Below are positions 22,061 through 33,495 of a DNA stretch of 64,000 bases, piece by piece. The position numbers were made by a program, and so were the translations under genes. The DNA is taken from positions 1 through 64,000 of the forward strand of contig BQKZ01001673.1 in assembly GCA_036244855.1 (NCBI GenBank). Direction: 5' to 3'. This stretch comes from Temnopleurus reevesii. Its lineage: Eukaryota; Echinodermata; Echinoidea; Temnopleuroida; Temnopleuridae. Every line of letters begins with the position of its first letter. Position 1 is the stretch's first letter. Below the pieces are notes generated by a model, which saw only the letters and a list, made by a program, of their open reading frames with translations, did not search any database and was not told the DNA's origin.

Positions 22061-23760
22061 CAATTCCGCCATGTTAACAAAAATGCTCAAAGAACATGTT
22101 TAGCTGATCTCTAGCACCATCATTCATTCAACATTAACGTTGATACTACTGAAACACAATTTTAAACAAATGATACATGCCATGATAGCACGCTATTGTG
22201 GGTTAAGTCAGATGAAAAGATCTACCCCACCCCAAAAAAGGGAGTGATGTCAACTTTCTTTCTATACCTTTAAGTAGTCATATCCTATGATGATAACTTA
22301 AGTCAGTGCATTTATGAGAAACGGCTTTCATCGTCTCAACCTGGGTTTCTATTCAATAGAGTTATGGGGAATAAAGCACAGGTCTTGTGGTGTGTTATGA
22401 TTTGTAGCCAGCGTGATAATTCATCGGGTTTCCTGCAAAGTAGGTCTACCATCGGATGGGGACGGCCTCTTCTATTGATAGTAAATCATGCATGAATATT
22501 CATACGCCTTCAATCACCGGCTCATTCTTCATACATTATTAGAATGTTATCACACCCTGGCCATGTTCTGCGCTGAGAACATAGCATGTGCTTTATACCC
22601 TGTGAATATCCTCCTTATATTGGACCCTTAGAAAGCAAGGACGCTACGCTCAATTACTCGCCGTATCAAAGCCATGATATAGCAATAAATATCGCATCAT
22701 GACGTCAACGTGTGGACGAGTAACGTTGATAAACATGTTAAGACGATGTTAATACAAGCATTGCTACTTACACCCAACAATAATTGTCTCTTTAATTAGT
22801 CGGGCAGCGAGGACAAGACGGGATGAGAACAGGAGTGTAATTGCTTCTTCAAATGACATATAATTATCGTTGCTTTAATCATTGCTTGTGGTTTTTCACG
22901 ATAGCACATTTATTACAAAGCAAATAAGCCACGTTGAGAATTAATTTTGTTTGAAAGGTAGCAAGTCAGGGGTGTCAATCTTAGTTTAGCGCAGAGACGA
23001 GAAGAGATATTTAGGAACTATCAGTGAATGTCAAATCTAATTAACATCACTGTGATAAGGTGGCTACTGGTTGATTGAAAAAAAGACAAGAATGTACTAA
23101 TTTAAGAAGATTTTTGTCTTGGCTGATACAATAAAAGCCAACAAGCTTTGTGTGTCCAAAGAGTATTAACATTACATTATACCTTTTTCTACTCCAGACT
23201 TTGAGGACTTGTTAGATCTATACATACATAATTTTTTCCAGGAAAATTTTCACTGTGATCATGAGGATGATTCCTCACCGCGATCTTTCTCTGACAGTCT
23301 TTCCACCCTCTCTCTCTCTTCCTCATACCTATTATAATTTAGACCATTAACCAATGCACGTACAAATGATGTCTATGACTGTGTAGTCATGGTAGTACCT
23401 CAGTCTCTGAGCTCCTCAAACCTCAATGAACATGTCTACACATACATGATGTCTTGTAATTGAATCAAGACTAATCACCCATACTATGAATATGGAATAA
23501 GTGAGGCAGTAAAGACATCGTCAGTAATGTCATGACGGGTGTTTTGTGGGGGTACTTGGGGAGCGGACGGGTGAAGATGCACCCCAACCTGCCAACCGAA
23601 GTGAACTAGCAGATTCGAGGGGACTTTTGGCAGTTCAAGTGGCATTCAGTCATTATGTGGTGGTATGTCGGACTCGGGAAATGGATCACGCTGGTTGCCA
23701 ATATATTAATTTTTTATTAATGTCTTAACATTGCATATTAACTTACTATACATTTGCATT
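22061..23760. other. Non-coding stretch
   Basis: No recognised element. A short CT run lies near 23311-23324. The 60-codon frame at 23546-23728 has no motif I know. Confidence 0.45.
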
Positions 23761-23761
23761 A

Positions 23762-23800
23762 TTTGTTGTTGTTGTTGTTGTTGCTGCTGTTGTTGTTTAG
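23762..23800. repeat. (GTT)n repeat
   Basis: TTG/GTT units with two GCT variants. Confidence 0.9.
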
Positions 23801-23899
23801 GTTATGACGTTTCAGTCAAGTTCGACTATTTACGCCATTATTTGTTGGTTCGTAATCTGTTGAAATAAAGCCAGATAGACACTTCGAAATTGGGTTAAA

Positions 23900-24145
23900 T
23901 TTGGGGGTTAAATTATGCATCCTTGTGGGTGCAGTTACTGGTTTATTTTCAGCTCCCTTGAAGGTTGAGATATGTACCCTTTATGGATGGAGGTATCCAC
24001 CATAGGCTAGAGAAATTCAATATGTACCGTGGAGATCTGCATCCTAGGGGTGCATAATTATTTTCACCCATAAAGGGTGCGACAAATGTACCTGTGGCTG
24101 AACCCCCGAGGGTGCAAATCTGCATCCTAGTGTCTTAAAGTGTAG
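23900..24145. mobile_element. M20 inverted-repeat element
   Basis: TTAAATTATGCATCC (about 23918) pairs with GGGTGCATAATTATTTTCA (about 24050). TACCCTTTATGG and CCATAAAGGGTGC form an inner pair. TGCATCC and GGGTGCA blocks recur five to six times. Borders are unclear and no second copy was seen. Confidence 0.5.
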
Positions 24146-24165
24146 GCTAAACAGCTTGAATGTTG

Positions 24166-24245
24166 TTAACCCTCTGACTACTGAATTTTGTAATTCTCAT
24201 AGACTTTGTTCAGGGATCACCCACTTCCAGTTGTTAATGAGTTAA
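24166..24245. mobile_element. M18 short MITE, copy 1
   Basis: About 80 bp with ends TTAACCCTCTGACTACTGAA and TTCCAGTTGTTAATGAGTTAA. The interior GTAATTCTCATAGACTT is shared with 27265. TTAA at both ends is either the target duplication or part of the terminus. Confidence 0.75.
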
Positions 24246-24313
24246 CTTAACTATCATCCATAGTGTTTTGCCAGTGAACTCTCCCTTTACGCTCTCGTGT
24301 TGATGTACGCCTC

Positions 24314-24561
24314 TAAACACCGACTCACACCGTTGTGTTTTTAGCCTGCGTCGGCCCAGCGTTTTTGTTTTAAAACGCACCCTAAACGCACATCGCACGC
24401 AGACTAGACGATGGAGCGACGTTCGGCTTGCGCTCAACGAACGTACGACGAGCGTCAGTCCACCATATGACCTGTGTCTTTGTGCGTCAAGGAAGCGTTT
24501 TTAATTCCCAAAACACTGGGCCTACGCAGGCTAAAAACGCAAACGTGTGAGTCAGCCTTTA
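24314..24561. mobile_element. M8 palindromic MITE, copy 4
   Basis: The outer arms are ACCGACTCACACCGTTGTGT and GTGTGAGTCAGCC. The inner part reads GACGTTCGGCTTGCGCTCAA, CGAACGTACGACGAGCGTCA, GTCCACCATATGACCTGTG. The left inner arm is shortened. Confidence 0.85.
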
Positions 24562-25270
24562 GCGGGCAGAACACAGACACAAACCTACCAAGACGTTCAT
24601 CTAAAGTACGTGGACATCTTACTAATAGATGCCGATTCATTAACGATAGAGTCTATGATGAATTTTTAAACAGATGGTTGTCATTATGAATGGTGGCTAG
24701 TCGCTACTGCATCATGTATGCTTAAGTGTAGTCTTCATGGTTCCTTCGGGGGATATAATGTAATGGAAACTTCCCATAGAGATTACGTTATATTAAAACA
24801 TTATCATGTGAACTATGTTTGATTGGGGTTTCATTTAAATCCAACACGAATGAAACATGTTTGATGTCAAATCTAGAACATCAACTATGTGATCCACATT
24901 TTAATCAGTGGATACTTCAAAAGAGCTGCTTTATTCCATGAAAAATAGAATATGGTGATGATTGATAGCACTGTTTTCATATCTGCATTTGATACCATGC
25001 ATTCACTTTCGCTATGTGGGCTTCATTTGGGCTAAAAAGGGTATTGTGAGTCGCAAATGCATCTTCCGTTGGTTCAGATCACTTTACACGCAATATCTGA
25101 AGTGTTCAATATCTTCAGTGTTAATTTTCGCATCTAAAGAGCTCCCAATATAACTTCTTATATAAGTTCTTTTATAAGTTCTTCCTATACTTAGGCTGAA
25201 TTTATCCATTCAAATGCCCAATATGCGCCATTTTACGAATATTCATTCAGTGTGTTAAAAGTGTGTTAAA
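24562..25270. other. Non-coding stretch
   Basis: Nothing recognised apart from short direct repeats of TTATAAGTTCTT near 25157-25180. Confidence 0.45.
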
Positions 25271-25273
25271 ATT

Positions 25274-25309
25274 ACTCTTTAAGTGCAACCCAACGAACAC
25301 TTAAAGAGT
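25274..25309. repeat. Small perfect hairpin
   Basis: ACTCTTTAAGTG (25274-25285) and CACTTAAAGAGT (25298-25309) are perfect complements around 12 bp. It is followed at once by GCACTTG and CAAGTGCT, a second small hairpin. It may be the core of a tiny MITE. Confidence 0.6.
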
Positions 25310-25642
25310 GGCACTTGATGAAATCTCACCAAGTGCTAAATCTGGGTTTAAATATCAATATTTGCTATCCAGAACAAGGCGGAGTTCTAATTATCTAAAC
25401 CAAATCCCACCGCTGCCACCAACCAAATCCACAAATCTGAAACCACGTGCCATTCCATGATATTTTTTTCTGAAAACAATTATGAGAATATGCATCTTAT
25501 ATATTATGTGCCAGAGTTACTAAGTATTGATGGTCCTCTTTTTCAATATGTTGTGGTCTATTCCTGGAGACATATGTCTCTCTGTGTGAACTCCCCGATG
25601 TCCATGTCAGTAGGGATTTGGGACATACTTAATTAATGTATA

Positions 25643-25748
25643 AGTGGGTTTTCGAAATTGGTGGACGGTGGGTTGTGGACGATAGAGCACGAGTGCGCAC
25701 TGATGTACCCAGTAAATGACAAGTGTGCAACTGAACTGCGCATTTCCT
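25643..25748. mobile_element. M12 MITE, left part only
   Basis: Matches the left half of the copy at 49581: GTGGGTTTTCGAAATTGGTG, GACGGTG, then AATGACAAGTGTGCAA. The right arm is absent. Confidence 0.7.
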
Positions 25749-25749
25749 A

Positions 25750-26740
25750 TCTTTCAGAAGCCTCCGTCTATCAATTAAAAAAAAACATCCTAATGCAAGG
25801 TACGTGCACGGGACGGGAGAATGAACTTGGATACGTTAGGCATAAACATTATAGAAAACCATATCAATCTGACTATATCTATCGAATTTAATGTTTATCA
25901 GTCTGTAATTTAAGTGAATCGGCACATGGGATTGATCAGTTTGTACTTTTTAGAAGTCTGTAGTAGTTTGGCTATTCCAAGAGAAAGAAGCAAGGGATCT
26001 TTTTTATACGAAAGGGTCGTATTTGATATTGAACAACATTCAATGAATTTAGAAAGTTCAGAAATGTTTGAAATGCATCGAATTGTTACACTTTGTTAAG
26101 TAGGCTCATCATGTTTTATTATTTAAAAAAGAGCTAGGGTTTGTGGAGTTTATGGAGTGTAAATGTGAAGTTTGTGGTCTTTAATTCTTCGTTTATTCAC
26201 AAATTTGTTTCAAAATTTCACCATGTATTTGAAAATGGGCCATGAAATGTGAATCATCATTGTTAATTGTCGCTATCATCAATATTATTCATTTAACATT
26301 TCACATTGACTTTTTAAATTCTAATTGATGATATTAAACGTCATTTAGGATATACAACTCAAAAGCGGCACACATGAAGCCGACAATCGTTGAGGATATC
26401 GTGATTGACTTGTAACTGAGGCTAGCTCCAAGATATTGTCATGTGACTTGGTTAAGTGCGTCAGTACCTCTTGAAGTTAAGCCCAAGTCACACTAAACAT
26501 ACGGGTGTGCATGACTACACGGTTGCAGCGGGGAGATGGCATGTGTGCGGGGTCGTTTGAAGGAGTAAGAATGCACCTGTGACCGGGTCATTAGGAGGGA
26601 GTGTGGGTTGGCGTATCGCTGAATAACCGCAGGCTTGCAGAGCTAGAGATGAAGATGACGATGGAATTGTATCGCTTGCTCCTTAGAGCTCCTCGTCTTC
26701 CTTCCTAGATTTCGTTCACTCTTTCCTCTTCTCCTTTCTC
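25750..26740. other. Non-coding stretch
   Basis: Frames at 25658-25891 and 25914-26099 are short and lack motifs or splice context. Nothing else is recognised. Confidence 0.45.
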
Positions 26741-26873
26741 CTCATCTTACTCTCTCTCTCCCCCTCTCTCTATCTCTTTCTTTCTTTCTCTTTATTTCTC
26801 TCTCTGTCTCTTTCTTTCTCTCAATTTATTTCTCTCTCTCTCTCCCTCTTTCTCTCTCTCCCTCTCTCTATGA
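26741..26873. repeat. (CT)n-rich tract
   Basis: Imperfect CT/CTTT repeats on the + strand. Confidence 0.9.
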
Positions 26874-27071
26874 CACAAACATACATTCATACACTTCATC
26901 TTTTTATTTCTACACGTTGTTTGGATATTTTAAATCTATACTTTTCACACTTCTTCTTATACATATATGTTTGCTAGAATCTCCGAACATGATTGCGTTC
27001 AGGTTTGCGTTCAGGAAATGCCTTTGCATGATTTCCCCATGATAGTTGACACTCTGTCTTTCTTTGTCTAT

Positions 27072-27110
27072 CTCCCACCCCCCCCCCCTCTCTCTCTCTC
27101 TCTCTATCTA
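27072..27110. repeat. Poly-C then (CT)n
   Basis: A short C run followed by CTCTCT and CTAT units. The frame at 26967-27372 is compositional. Confidence 0.85.
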
Positions 27111-27264
27111 TCCCTTCAACACACACCTTCTTTTTTCACTCTTGTACTCACTGACTCTGTATTTATGCCTATCTTGTGGAGTAGACGGGTGTTGCGGCTC
27201 TGAGTTTTGTCTTTTATCAAGATGGCAGCGGTTCGTATCCTATCCAGCATATGGATTCCCTACA

Positions 27265-27343
27265 TTAACCCATTTACTACTGAATTATGTAATCCCCATA
27301 GACTTAGTGCACGAAGCACCTAGTTCCAGTATTCATTGGGTTA
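27265..27343. mobile_element. M18 short MITE, copy 2
   Basis: Ends TTAACCCATTTACTACTGAA and AGTTCCAGTATTCATTGGGT, with ATTATGTAATCCCCATAGAC inside, aligning to 24166-24245. Confidence 0.8.
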
Positions 27344-28060
27344 GGAGATTCATCCACGGCGTGCTGCTTTAAAACAAGGAGAGATGAAACGGTTCATTGC
27401 AGAAAAAATATGTATTTCTAGAATTGCCTGTGTGCCGGAATGGCGAACGCTAAGGCTAGGTTAATCATCTTGAAAAAATGAGACTCGATACATTCCCACT
27501 ATATTTCGCTGTACATATTATAATTGTTTCTGTTTGGGTTTCCATTTTATTTTGCTCTCCACTTCTTCTCTATTCAATCCCTCTTCACCTTTTCGTCTTA
27601 CTGTCAATCATCTTTCCCTTTCATTCAGTAGATAATTCTGATTCTTATTAATCAACGATTTCACTCGTTTGGTGTTGTAAATGGGTCAACCCTGAAATGT
27701 TCGTTAGCCTTATTGTTTGTATTTGACAAAGCGGAAGGTTATCACGCAAGGACTGTGCAGTTATGCGTATACGCAACCCATTCATAAGCGTGCATTCATG
27801 GAAAAGAATGCATTCTGAGTTAATTAGCCTGTTTCTTAGCCCACTTTTGTCATTTTTTTTGTCCCTCACTGAATCCATTTTCTCTGTATCTATGTATTTC
27901 TATGGATTTAATTTAACGACATCTTCAGAGGGTATTGCTTGCCTTTTTCGACTTTTGTGCGGAGTGCGTGCTTGTAAATTTATCTTTTCCAGGCTACATT
28001 TTTTGGAGTGTGATTTCTTTTTCCTTCCCACACCTTTTAAGGTTCCATTCTGCTCCTCTA
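27344..28060. other. Non-coding stretch
   Basis: A 197-codon frame starts at 27763 but its second half is the CT tract, and its first half matches no family I know. No gene is called. Confidence 0.45.
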
Positions 28061-28330
28061 TCTCTTTCTCTCTCTCTATCTATCTATCTCTCTCTCTCTC
28101 CTTCTTTCTCTCTGTTTATCTTTTTCCCCTTTCTATCTATCCATACCTTACCATCCCCTCTCTCTCTTACACACACCCTTCTCTCTCTGTCTCTATCTGT
28201 CTCTCTCCCTCTCCATATCTCTTCCTCTACCTTCCTTCCCCCTTCTCTTTCGCGTTCTCTTTTTCTTATATCTCCCCCACTATCTCTCTCTTTGACCCTT
28301 TTTCATATTTCTTCTCATTTTCTCTCAAAA
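28061..28330. repeat. Pyrimidine-rich CT/CTAT tract
   Basis: Degenerate CT microsatellite that gives Ser/Leu/Phe-rich frames in two phases. Confidence 0.85.
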
Positions 28331-28727
28331 TTCTTTTAAACTATACTACTCTGTAAATGTGTCTCTAGTTGCACTTTCTGTCATTGCTTTAGGGTCCATT
28401 AACTTCTGCTCGATGACATTGGAAGGTGTTTTTACCCACTATTTCTTCTTATATTTCACATCTCATTTTCCTCTCATTTTAGTTTATTATATCATGTGTA
28501 TTCTGTTACCTCCCTGTCCATCAAAGTACTTCCTAATCCTGTCAAGTATCTTCCGTGTATATAATGTCTTCGGAAATTAAAGTATGTGCCTTTACTGTCC
28601 TTATATTTCAAACTTAACTTTTCCTTTTTGTTCATGTCACTTATGTGATGGTATTCCGGTTGGATTTATTTTCAAATGATATTTTGGTCCCTTTTGCTCC
28701 TCTCACTGTTTTATAGATTCATGTAGA

Positions 28728-28868
28728 GAACACGATATAAAGCATTTTAAGGAAAATGAAGTTGAACGCCAATTTAATGCACCTTTTTAATGCTATTGAA
28801 AGCAGGACCGGCATGCGACTGTAATGTCCACACAGTCTAATACATGTCGTAAGGATCTTTATTGTCCC
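28728..28868. mobile_element. M9 MITE, right end missing
   Basis: Starts GAACACGATATAAAGCATTT and keeps TAATGCTATTGAAA, GTCCACACAGTCTAATACA and ATTGTCC, then is cut. M6 begins 12 bp later. Confidence 0.7.
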
Positions 28869-28880
28869 ATGACACACTAA

Positions 28881-29040
28881 GGGGGTGTTGTTCAAAAGTT
28901 GCAATTGGTCGCAAGTTGCAGTTGATCGGAACACACCAATCAAAATCATTGTTTCATGCGCGTCTTGTTAAATGCGCATACCGTGCACGAATGAAAATGC
29001 ACGTTAAAATTTAAGTTGCAGTCGATTTTGAGCAACATCC
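28881..29040. mobile_element. M6 MITE, copy 1
   Basis: Left end GGGGGTGTTGTTCAAAAGTT, then GTTGCAGTTGATCGGAACAC, CATTGTTTCATGCGCGTCTT and the mirror GTTGCAGTCGATTTTGAGCA. TAA precedes the left end, while the right end is decayed. Confidence 0.8.
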
Positions 29041-29268
29041 GATCAGTTTTTAGACAGTGTTGCTAACCATCTTGACCGTACATTTTTATTATAATCTCTG
29101 CATTTCTCAGAATAATGGGTACTATTTTCCATATACACATTACGTAATATACGTTGGCTACGAACGGAAGGGCCTAATTGAGCCTTACGTGATTATGTGT
29201 TATTATCAATGCATGACGTATATGGCTGCTAAATCGTGCCACATTTATTTTTTAACAGGTTCATCTCC

Positions 29269-29594
29269 ATACCTTTTACATTTTTTTTTAATTCAACAAT
29301 AATTGACACCCTTTTCTTTTTTTTTTAGCAATGGTAGATACTCCTTGTAAATGTATATGCATATTCAATGTAATCGAAGTAGAAAGATGGGTAACTTTTA
29401 CATTTTTTAAATTCAACAATTAAAACCCCTTTTCTCCTTTTAGCACTTGTAGATACTCCTTGCAAATGTATATGCACATTCAATGTATTCGAACTAGGAA
29501 AATGGGTAACTTTTACATTTTTTAAATTCAACAATAATTGGCGCCATTTTCTTCTCTTTTTTTAGCAATGGTAGATACTCCTTGCAAATATATA
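29269..29594. repeat. Tandem repeat, three units of about 120 bp (first part)
   Basis: Units begin at about 29269, 29393 and 29509. Each has TTTTACATTTTTT, AAATTCAACAATAATT, TAGCAATGGTAGATACTCCT, TGCAAATGTATATGCAC and TCAATGTAATCGAA. The third unit is interrupted by M9 at 29595 and resumes at 29775-29810. Confidence 0.9.
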
Positions 29595-29774
29595 ACCAAC
29601 ACGAAATAAAATATTTCCGAAAAGTTAACTCGAACGCAGACAATAGATCCGTCCACCGTGTATTCAACTGTGCGGACACAACAATGACATGCGGGTACCG
29701 ATTTCAATATCATTACAAAGGAGCATTGAAATTGCCTTCGACTTAACTTTTCGAAAATACTTTATATCGTGTTC
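29595..29774. mobile_element. M9 MITE inserted in tandem unit 3
   Basis: Arms ACACGAAATAAAATATTTCC and TACTTTATATCGTGTTC, with CGAAAAGTTAACTCGAACGC and its complement. Units 1 and 2 give the unoccupied sequence, TGCAAATGTATA|TGCACATTC, so the borders are well defined. Confidence 0.85.
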
Positions 29775-29860
29775 TGCACATTCAATGTAATCGAAGTGGG
29801 AAAATGGGTTTGAACCTTAAAGATTCTAGTTTCATATTGTCAGTCCTATTTCCGCCTCAG

Positions 29861-30031
29861 AAATACGACGTGATTCTAAGAAAAGAGAAATTTGAAAACA
29901 TATGTGAGAAAATAGCACTTTCCATCCTCGAGTTTGAGAGATTGCGTTTCATTTTAGAAACCTTAGCTGATAATGGTTACAGTGAAATATACTGTCTCAC
30001 TGAGCATTGACCCATAGATATAGTGACAAAG
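29861..30031 (+). other. Candidate internal exon, unknown protein, with stop
   Basis: An acceptor-like TATTTCCGCCTCAG ends at 29860 and GACAAAG|GTAAGTAC is a consensus donor at 30031/30032. The 171 bp between them are exactly 57 codons. One frame is open for 49 codons (starts KYDVILRKEKFENICEK, ends EIYCLTEH), then TGA at 30009, then 7 more codons to the donor. The peptide looks protein-like (charged and helical), but I do not recognise it. The stop could mean a terminal or poison exon, a pseudo-exon, or a non-coding exon. The other two frames close early. Confidence 0.3.
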
Positions 30032-30484
30032 GTAAGTACTCAAAAGAGCAAAGGGGCGGGATACTTTATTCTAAAACTTCCGATTATTCTCCATTTCTAC
30101 TTTCTAAATTCCAAGGGTTGAAAGATCGAACTAAAATATTTTAGCCAGTGACCAATGGAAATTGTATTGAAATTATTGAATTGAAATTTTCAATCCAATT
30201 GGCATTGGCCGTCTGTGATCACAATTTTTCATATTGACTTTTCAATCCTAATAATTTAGACCCCCAAATACCATTTTTATTCGTAAAAAGGGAAAATTAA
30301 GTTGTGCAAACAAGTCAAACTTTCTCCAACAATCATGGCAATGAATATGAATGCCCAAGATCTCGGCAAAACACTCGCATGGTTCTCCACCATGTCCTCT
30401 ATACCACAAAGTATGTCTCTCCTTGAAGAATAAGATATGAGCATCCAGTGCCATCCTTGCTATGGCATTCAGTTTGAAGTTTCT
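30032..30484. other. Non-coding stretch
   Basis: No element recognised. If the donor at 30031 is real this is intron. Confidence 0.4.
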
Positions 30485-30487
30485 TTA

Positions 30488-30608
30488 AGCCCCGGTCACA
30501 TAGGGCCCCGGTAGCAACACGATTCAACACGACACTTTGTTTAAAGGCAGTTAACTGTGAACTCAACAAAGAGTCATGTTGCTTCCGGGGTCCTATGTGA
30601 CCGGGGCA
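30488..30608. mobile_element. M4 palindromic MITE, copy 2
   Basis: AGCCCCGGTCACATAGGGCC at the left and TATGTGACCGGGGCA at the right, with TTA on both sides (30485-30487 and 30609-30611). The right arm lacks about 10 bp (GTGTTGAATC) relative to the other copies. Confidence 0.85.
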
Positions 30609-30611
30609 TTA

Positions 30612-30998
30612 CATTGTTAACAAGGTTCTCCAACTCTCCAACGGGTCTCCCTCCTCTCTTCATCCTCCAATATTTGAAGCTTAATTCTCGGGCTGAATTC
30701 ATCGCCCGGGAACCAAATAAACTGATAAATATGCATTCTGCTTCTCGAGTGTACCACCGAAGGCTAGTGGCTAATATCTGAGGCGTATCACATTGGGGTA
30801 TAATGACAGTTGAAGTACCTTGCGACTTAAGCGAGTGCCTTGTAATGAGCGTCTCTTGCTTGTGTTAAAGGCGGGAAAAGAGCGCGGGAAATCAAAGACG
30901 AGAAAAAGAGGTACGCCATGATATTATGCAGACGACACTGCTTGAGATTTGCTTACACATGAAGCGGGAACCACACGTTCACTCCAAGTCTCTATTTT
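30612..30998. other. Non-coding stretch
   Basis: Nothing recognised. The frame at 30557-30781 starts inside M4. Confidence 0.45.
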
Positions 30999-31131
30999 TA
31001 TCCCCTCTCTCTCTCCCTCACTCACTCTCCCTCTCTCCCCCTCTCTTTCTCGCTGTCTACATCTAACCTCCATCTCACTCTTTATATTATAACTATTTAT
31101 AAATTCATTCTCCCTTTCCCCGCCCCCCTCC

Positions 31132-31176
<45 letters not shown>
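30999..31176. repeat. (CT)n-rich tracts
   Basis: Two CT blocks (about 31002-31050 and 31139-31174) separated by mixed sequence. Minus-strand Arg/Glu-rich frames are artefacts. Confidence 0.85.
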
Positions 31177-31177
<1 letters not shown>

Positions 31178-31611
31178 TCCTCTTGAGGGTTTTTTTAAGA
31201 TTGTTTTGCTTCCCGACTCCTCTTGGCCTATATAGGCCTATGAATGTGTGAATGTAGATGGCGAATTTTCTACGACCAAAATAGCAAGGCATCTTAACAT
31301 TATTGCCAATTTGTATCGACTGTTTTACGCAGCCAGAAATGAGTTGGGCTCGGGAAAAGAATTAGCTACCTTTGTGCCCGGTATAGATAGCCAAAATGTA
31401 TTAACATGTATGTCAACATGGACTTGTATGTCAATATTCATTTGTAAGTCAAAAATATATCATAAGTCAAACTTTATTTCTAAGTAAAGATCGTGCGGTA
31501 TAATACGTTCATATCTACTACTGATATTGTGACTGCTTTATTGTCCTCTTGTTTGTTACTTTAAACGATTAAAAAGAGTCTGTTCTCCCTGTCCCTGTCT
31601 ATCTTACACAC
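31177..31611. other. Non-coding stretch with unexplained 79-codon frame
   Basis: The frame at 31248-31487 is open but has no motif I know. Its end contains TGTATGTCAAC and TGTATGTCAATA short repeats. Not called as a gene. Confidence 0.4.
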
Positions 31612-31862
31612 ATGCATATATATATTAAAGCATACACATACACGCACAATCAAACGCACACTCACATAAAACAAATACGCATACACACAAAAGCACACAT
31701 ACAAACACACGTACACATACAACCACACACAAATACACCCCAAGATAATATTAAAACGTCTATGCATACACCACCACATGCACACCCAATCACACTCTCA
31801 TGCAAACATGCATATTTACACACAAAAATACACTCGTAATCACACACACAAACACACTCACA
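31612..31862. repeat. Degenerate (CA)n tract
   Basis: CACATA and CACACA units with many substitutions, giving Cys/Val-rich frames on the minus strand. Confidence 0.85.
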
Positions 31863-32233
31863 TCTAAGCAGCTAATACCAAGCTGTTAATATTTTCCTTT
31901 TCCTTTCACTTTTTCTGATCAATTTCTTATTCATTCAGAAGCAAGGCTATTTCGAAGTATCTTAGAGATTATTACCAAATTATTTGATGCTTTCTTGATT
32001 TTTTTTCTTCAGATATATATATTGGCAAGAAGTATCACTTTTTCATGTATTTATTAATTCATTTGTTTTATTTCAATATGGTTTCCCAGTCAGTGATCGC
32101 AGCACTGTTTTTTTTTTTTACATAATAAGAACTTAAATTGAATACAATAGCCAACATAAATGCTTAATCAGAGAATAATCTAATCTACTCGAGTATAGAC
32201 AACAGAAAAAGTGAATAACAATTATACATGTAC

Positions 32234-32386
32234 ATACAGTTAAACCTGTCTATAGTGGACATTTAAATTGATTCGCTCCATGTGAAAATGCATGTTAAAG
32301 AACCTGTCTATAGAGGCCACCTGTTTACAGTGGCCACTTTTTCTATTTCCCTTGGGGTGGCTTCTGTAGACAAGTCTGACTTTATA
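32234..32386. mobile_element. M16 inverted-repeat element
   Basis: The left end ATACAGTTAAACCTGTCTAT and right end CTTCTGTAGACAAGTCTGAC plus TTTAT are imperfect complements. Inside, CCTGTCTATAG and GGCCACCTGT or GTGGCCACT recur as short direct repeats. Confidence 0.65.
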
Positions 32387-32860
32387 TTTCTAAAATCATC
32401 ATCATAATCTGTTTTAATTTCTCCACTCATATATGCATTTCCCATGAATAAAACTAGTATTCGTTGATCACGCACAAGCACGTATTATCAACTTCTGAGC
32501 GCAGATAATTACTCTTTTTTCCCCAGACCATAGTCGACTGCGTCCATCCAATTTATTGTCATATTGATCGAAGGGGCGATCCACGAATTATTATCAATTT
32601 CGAGGGGCGGATGATGAAGTATTAATATTTACGCACTGTGTCAGTCATTCTTATAGGTCGCAGTATTGGAGTATAGCCCTAGAAAGAAGTTAAAAAAGGA
32701 CAGGAATATATTGATATATACTGGCCAGGGTCAATGGCGAGAAGGCCAACTCAATAACGATGATAATTTGAGGCGAAATTGACACAGGCGACTCTCCGTG
32801 AAGGTCATAATAAGAATTCGTCAATGTACATTCCTACACTGGGATATGTGTATATATATA

Positions 32861-33470
32861 TTCTATTGTGTGCAATTCAATGAAATGAAGGTTAGATTAA
32901 AGCCCCGGTCACATAGAGCCCCGGAAGCAATACAATTCAATACGCCTCTTTGTTCGGAGGCATTTAACTGTGAATGAACAAAGAGTCGTGTTGAGTCGTG
33001 TTGCTTCCGGGGCCCTATATGTGACCGGGGCTTAATGCTAAATTCGATTTCTTCATCGGAAGTCTTTTCACTCTTTCACGTTTTTGTTTTTATTTCTCTC
33101 TTTTATATCTTAACTTCGAGGAACTGCTGGTTTACTGGCTTAGTGTACTTTTGGAATTTATTCATCTGAACGCCATCGACATATACAGCCAACATTTTGA
33201 TCTTCATGATTATTTTCTCTAATTTCATAGTTGTTTTGTTTTTGTGTTTTACAGTTACTCTGACCTTAATTTGTATCATAATTTGAATCATAATGTAATT
33301 TGTGTCTTTTACCCAATATTGATTTATTCAGCTTCCTTTAAAATACCTCAAGCATTCAATCCATCCGTCGAATGTAACATTTAAACGTGAGACATACTAA
33401 TCTCTCTGATAAAGATATATTAAAAAAAAGAATTCAAATAATCGGAGCCCCACGGCTCTGTCCTTACAAG
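32861..33470. repeat. Tandem segmental duplication, unit A (with M4)
   Basis: Starts TTCTATTGTGTGCAATTCAA and runs through ACTTCGAGGAACTGCTGG to CCCCACGGCTCTGTCC. It aligns to unit B (33496-33940) throughout, except for the M4 copy at 32901-33032, which is absent in B. Confidence 0.85.
32901..33032. mobile_element. M4 palindromic MITE, copy 3 (site dated)
   Basis: AGCCCCGGTCACATAGAGCC and its mirrored end, with TAA on both sides (32898-32900 and 33033-33035). The unit-B paralogue at about 33526-33540 has a single TTA-C at this place, so it is a natural empty site and supports a 3-bp duplication. Confidence 0.9.
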
Positions 33471-33495
33471 CATACACACTTGTTTTTTCTTTATA

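Noticed and set aside
27763..28356. 197-codon open frame, the longest in the window
   Set aside because: The C-terminal half is a CT tract, and the N-terminal part has no recognisable motif or splice context.
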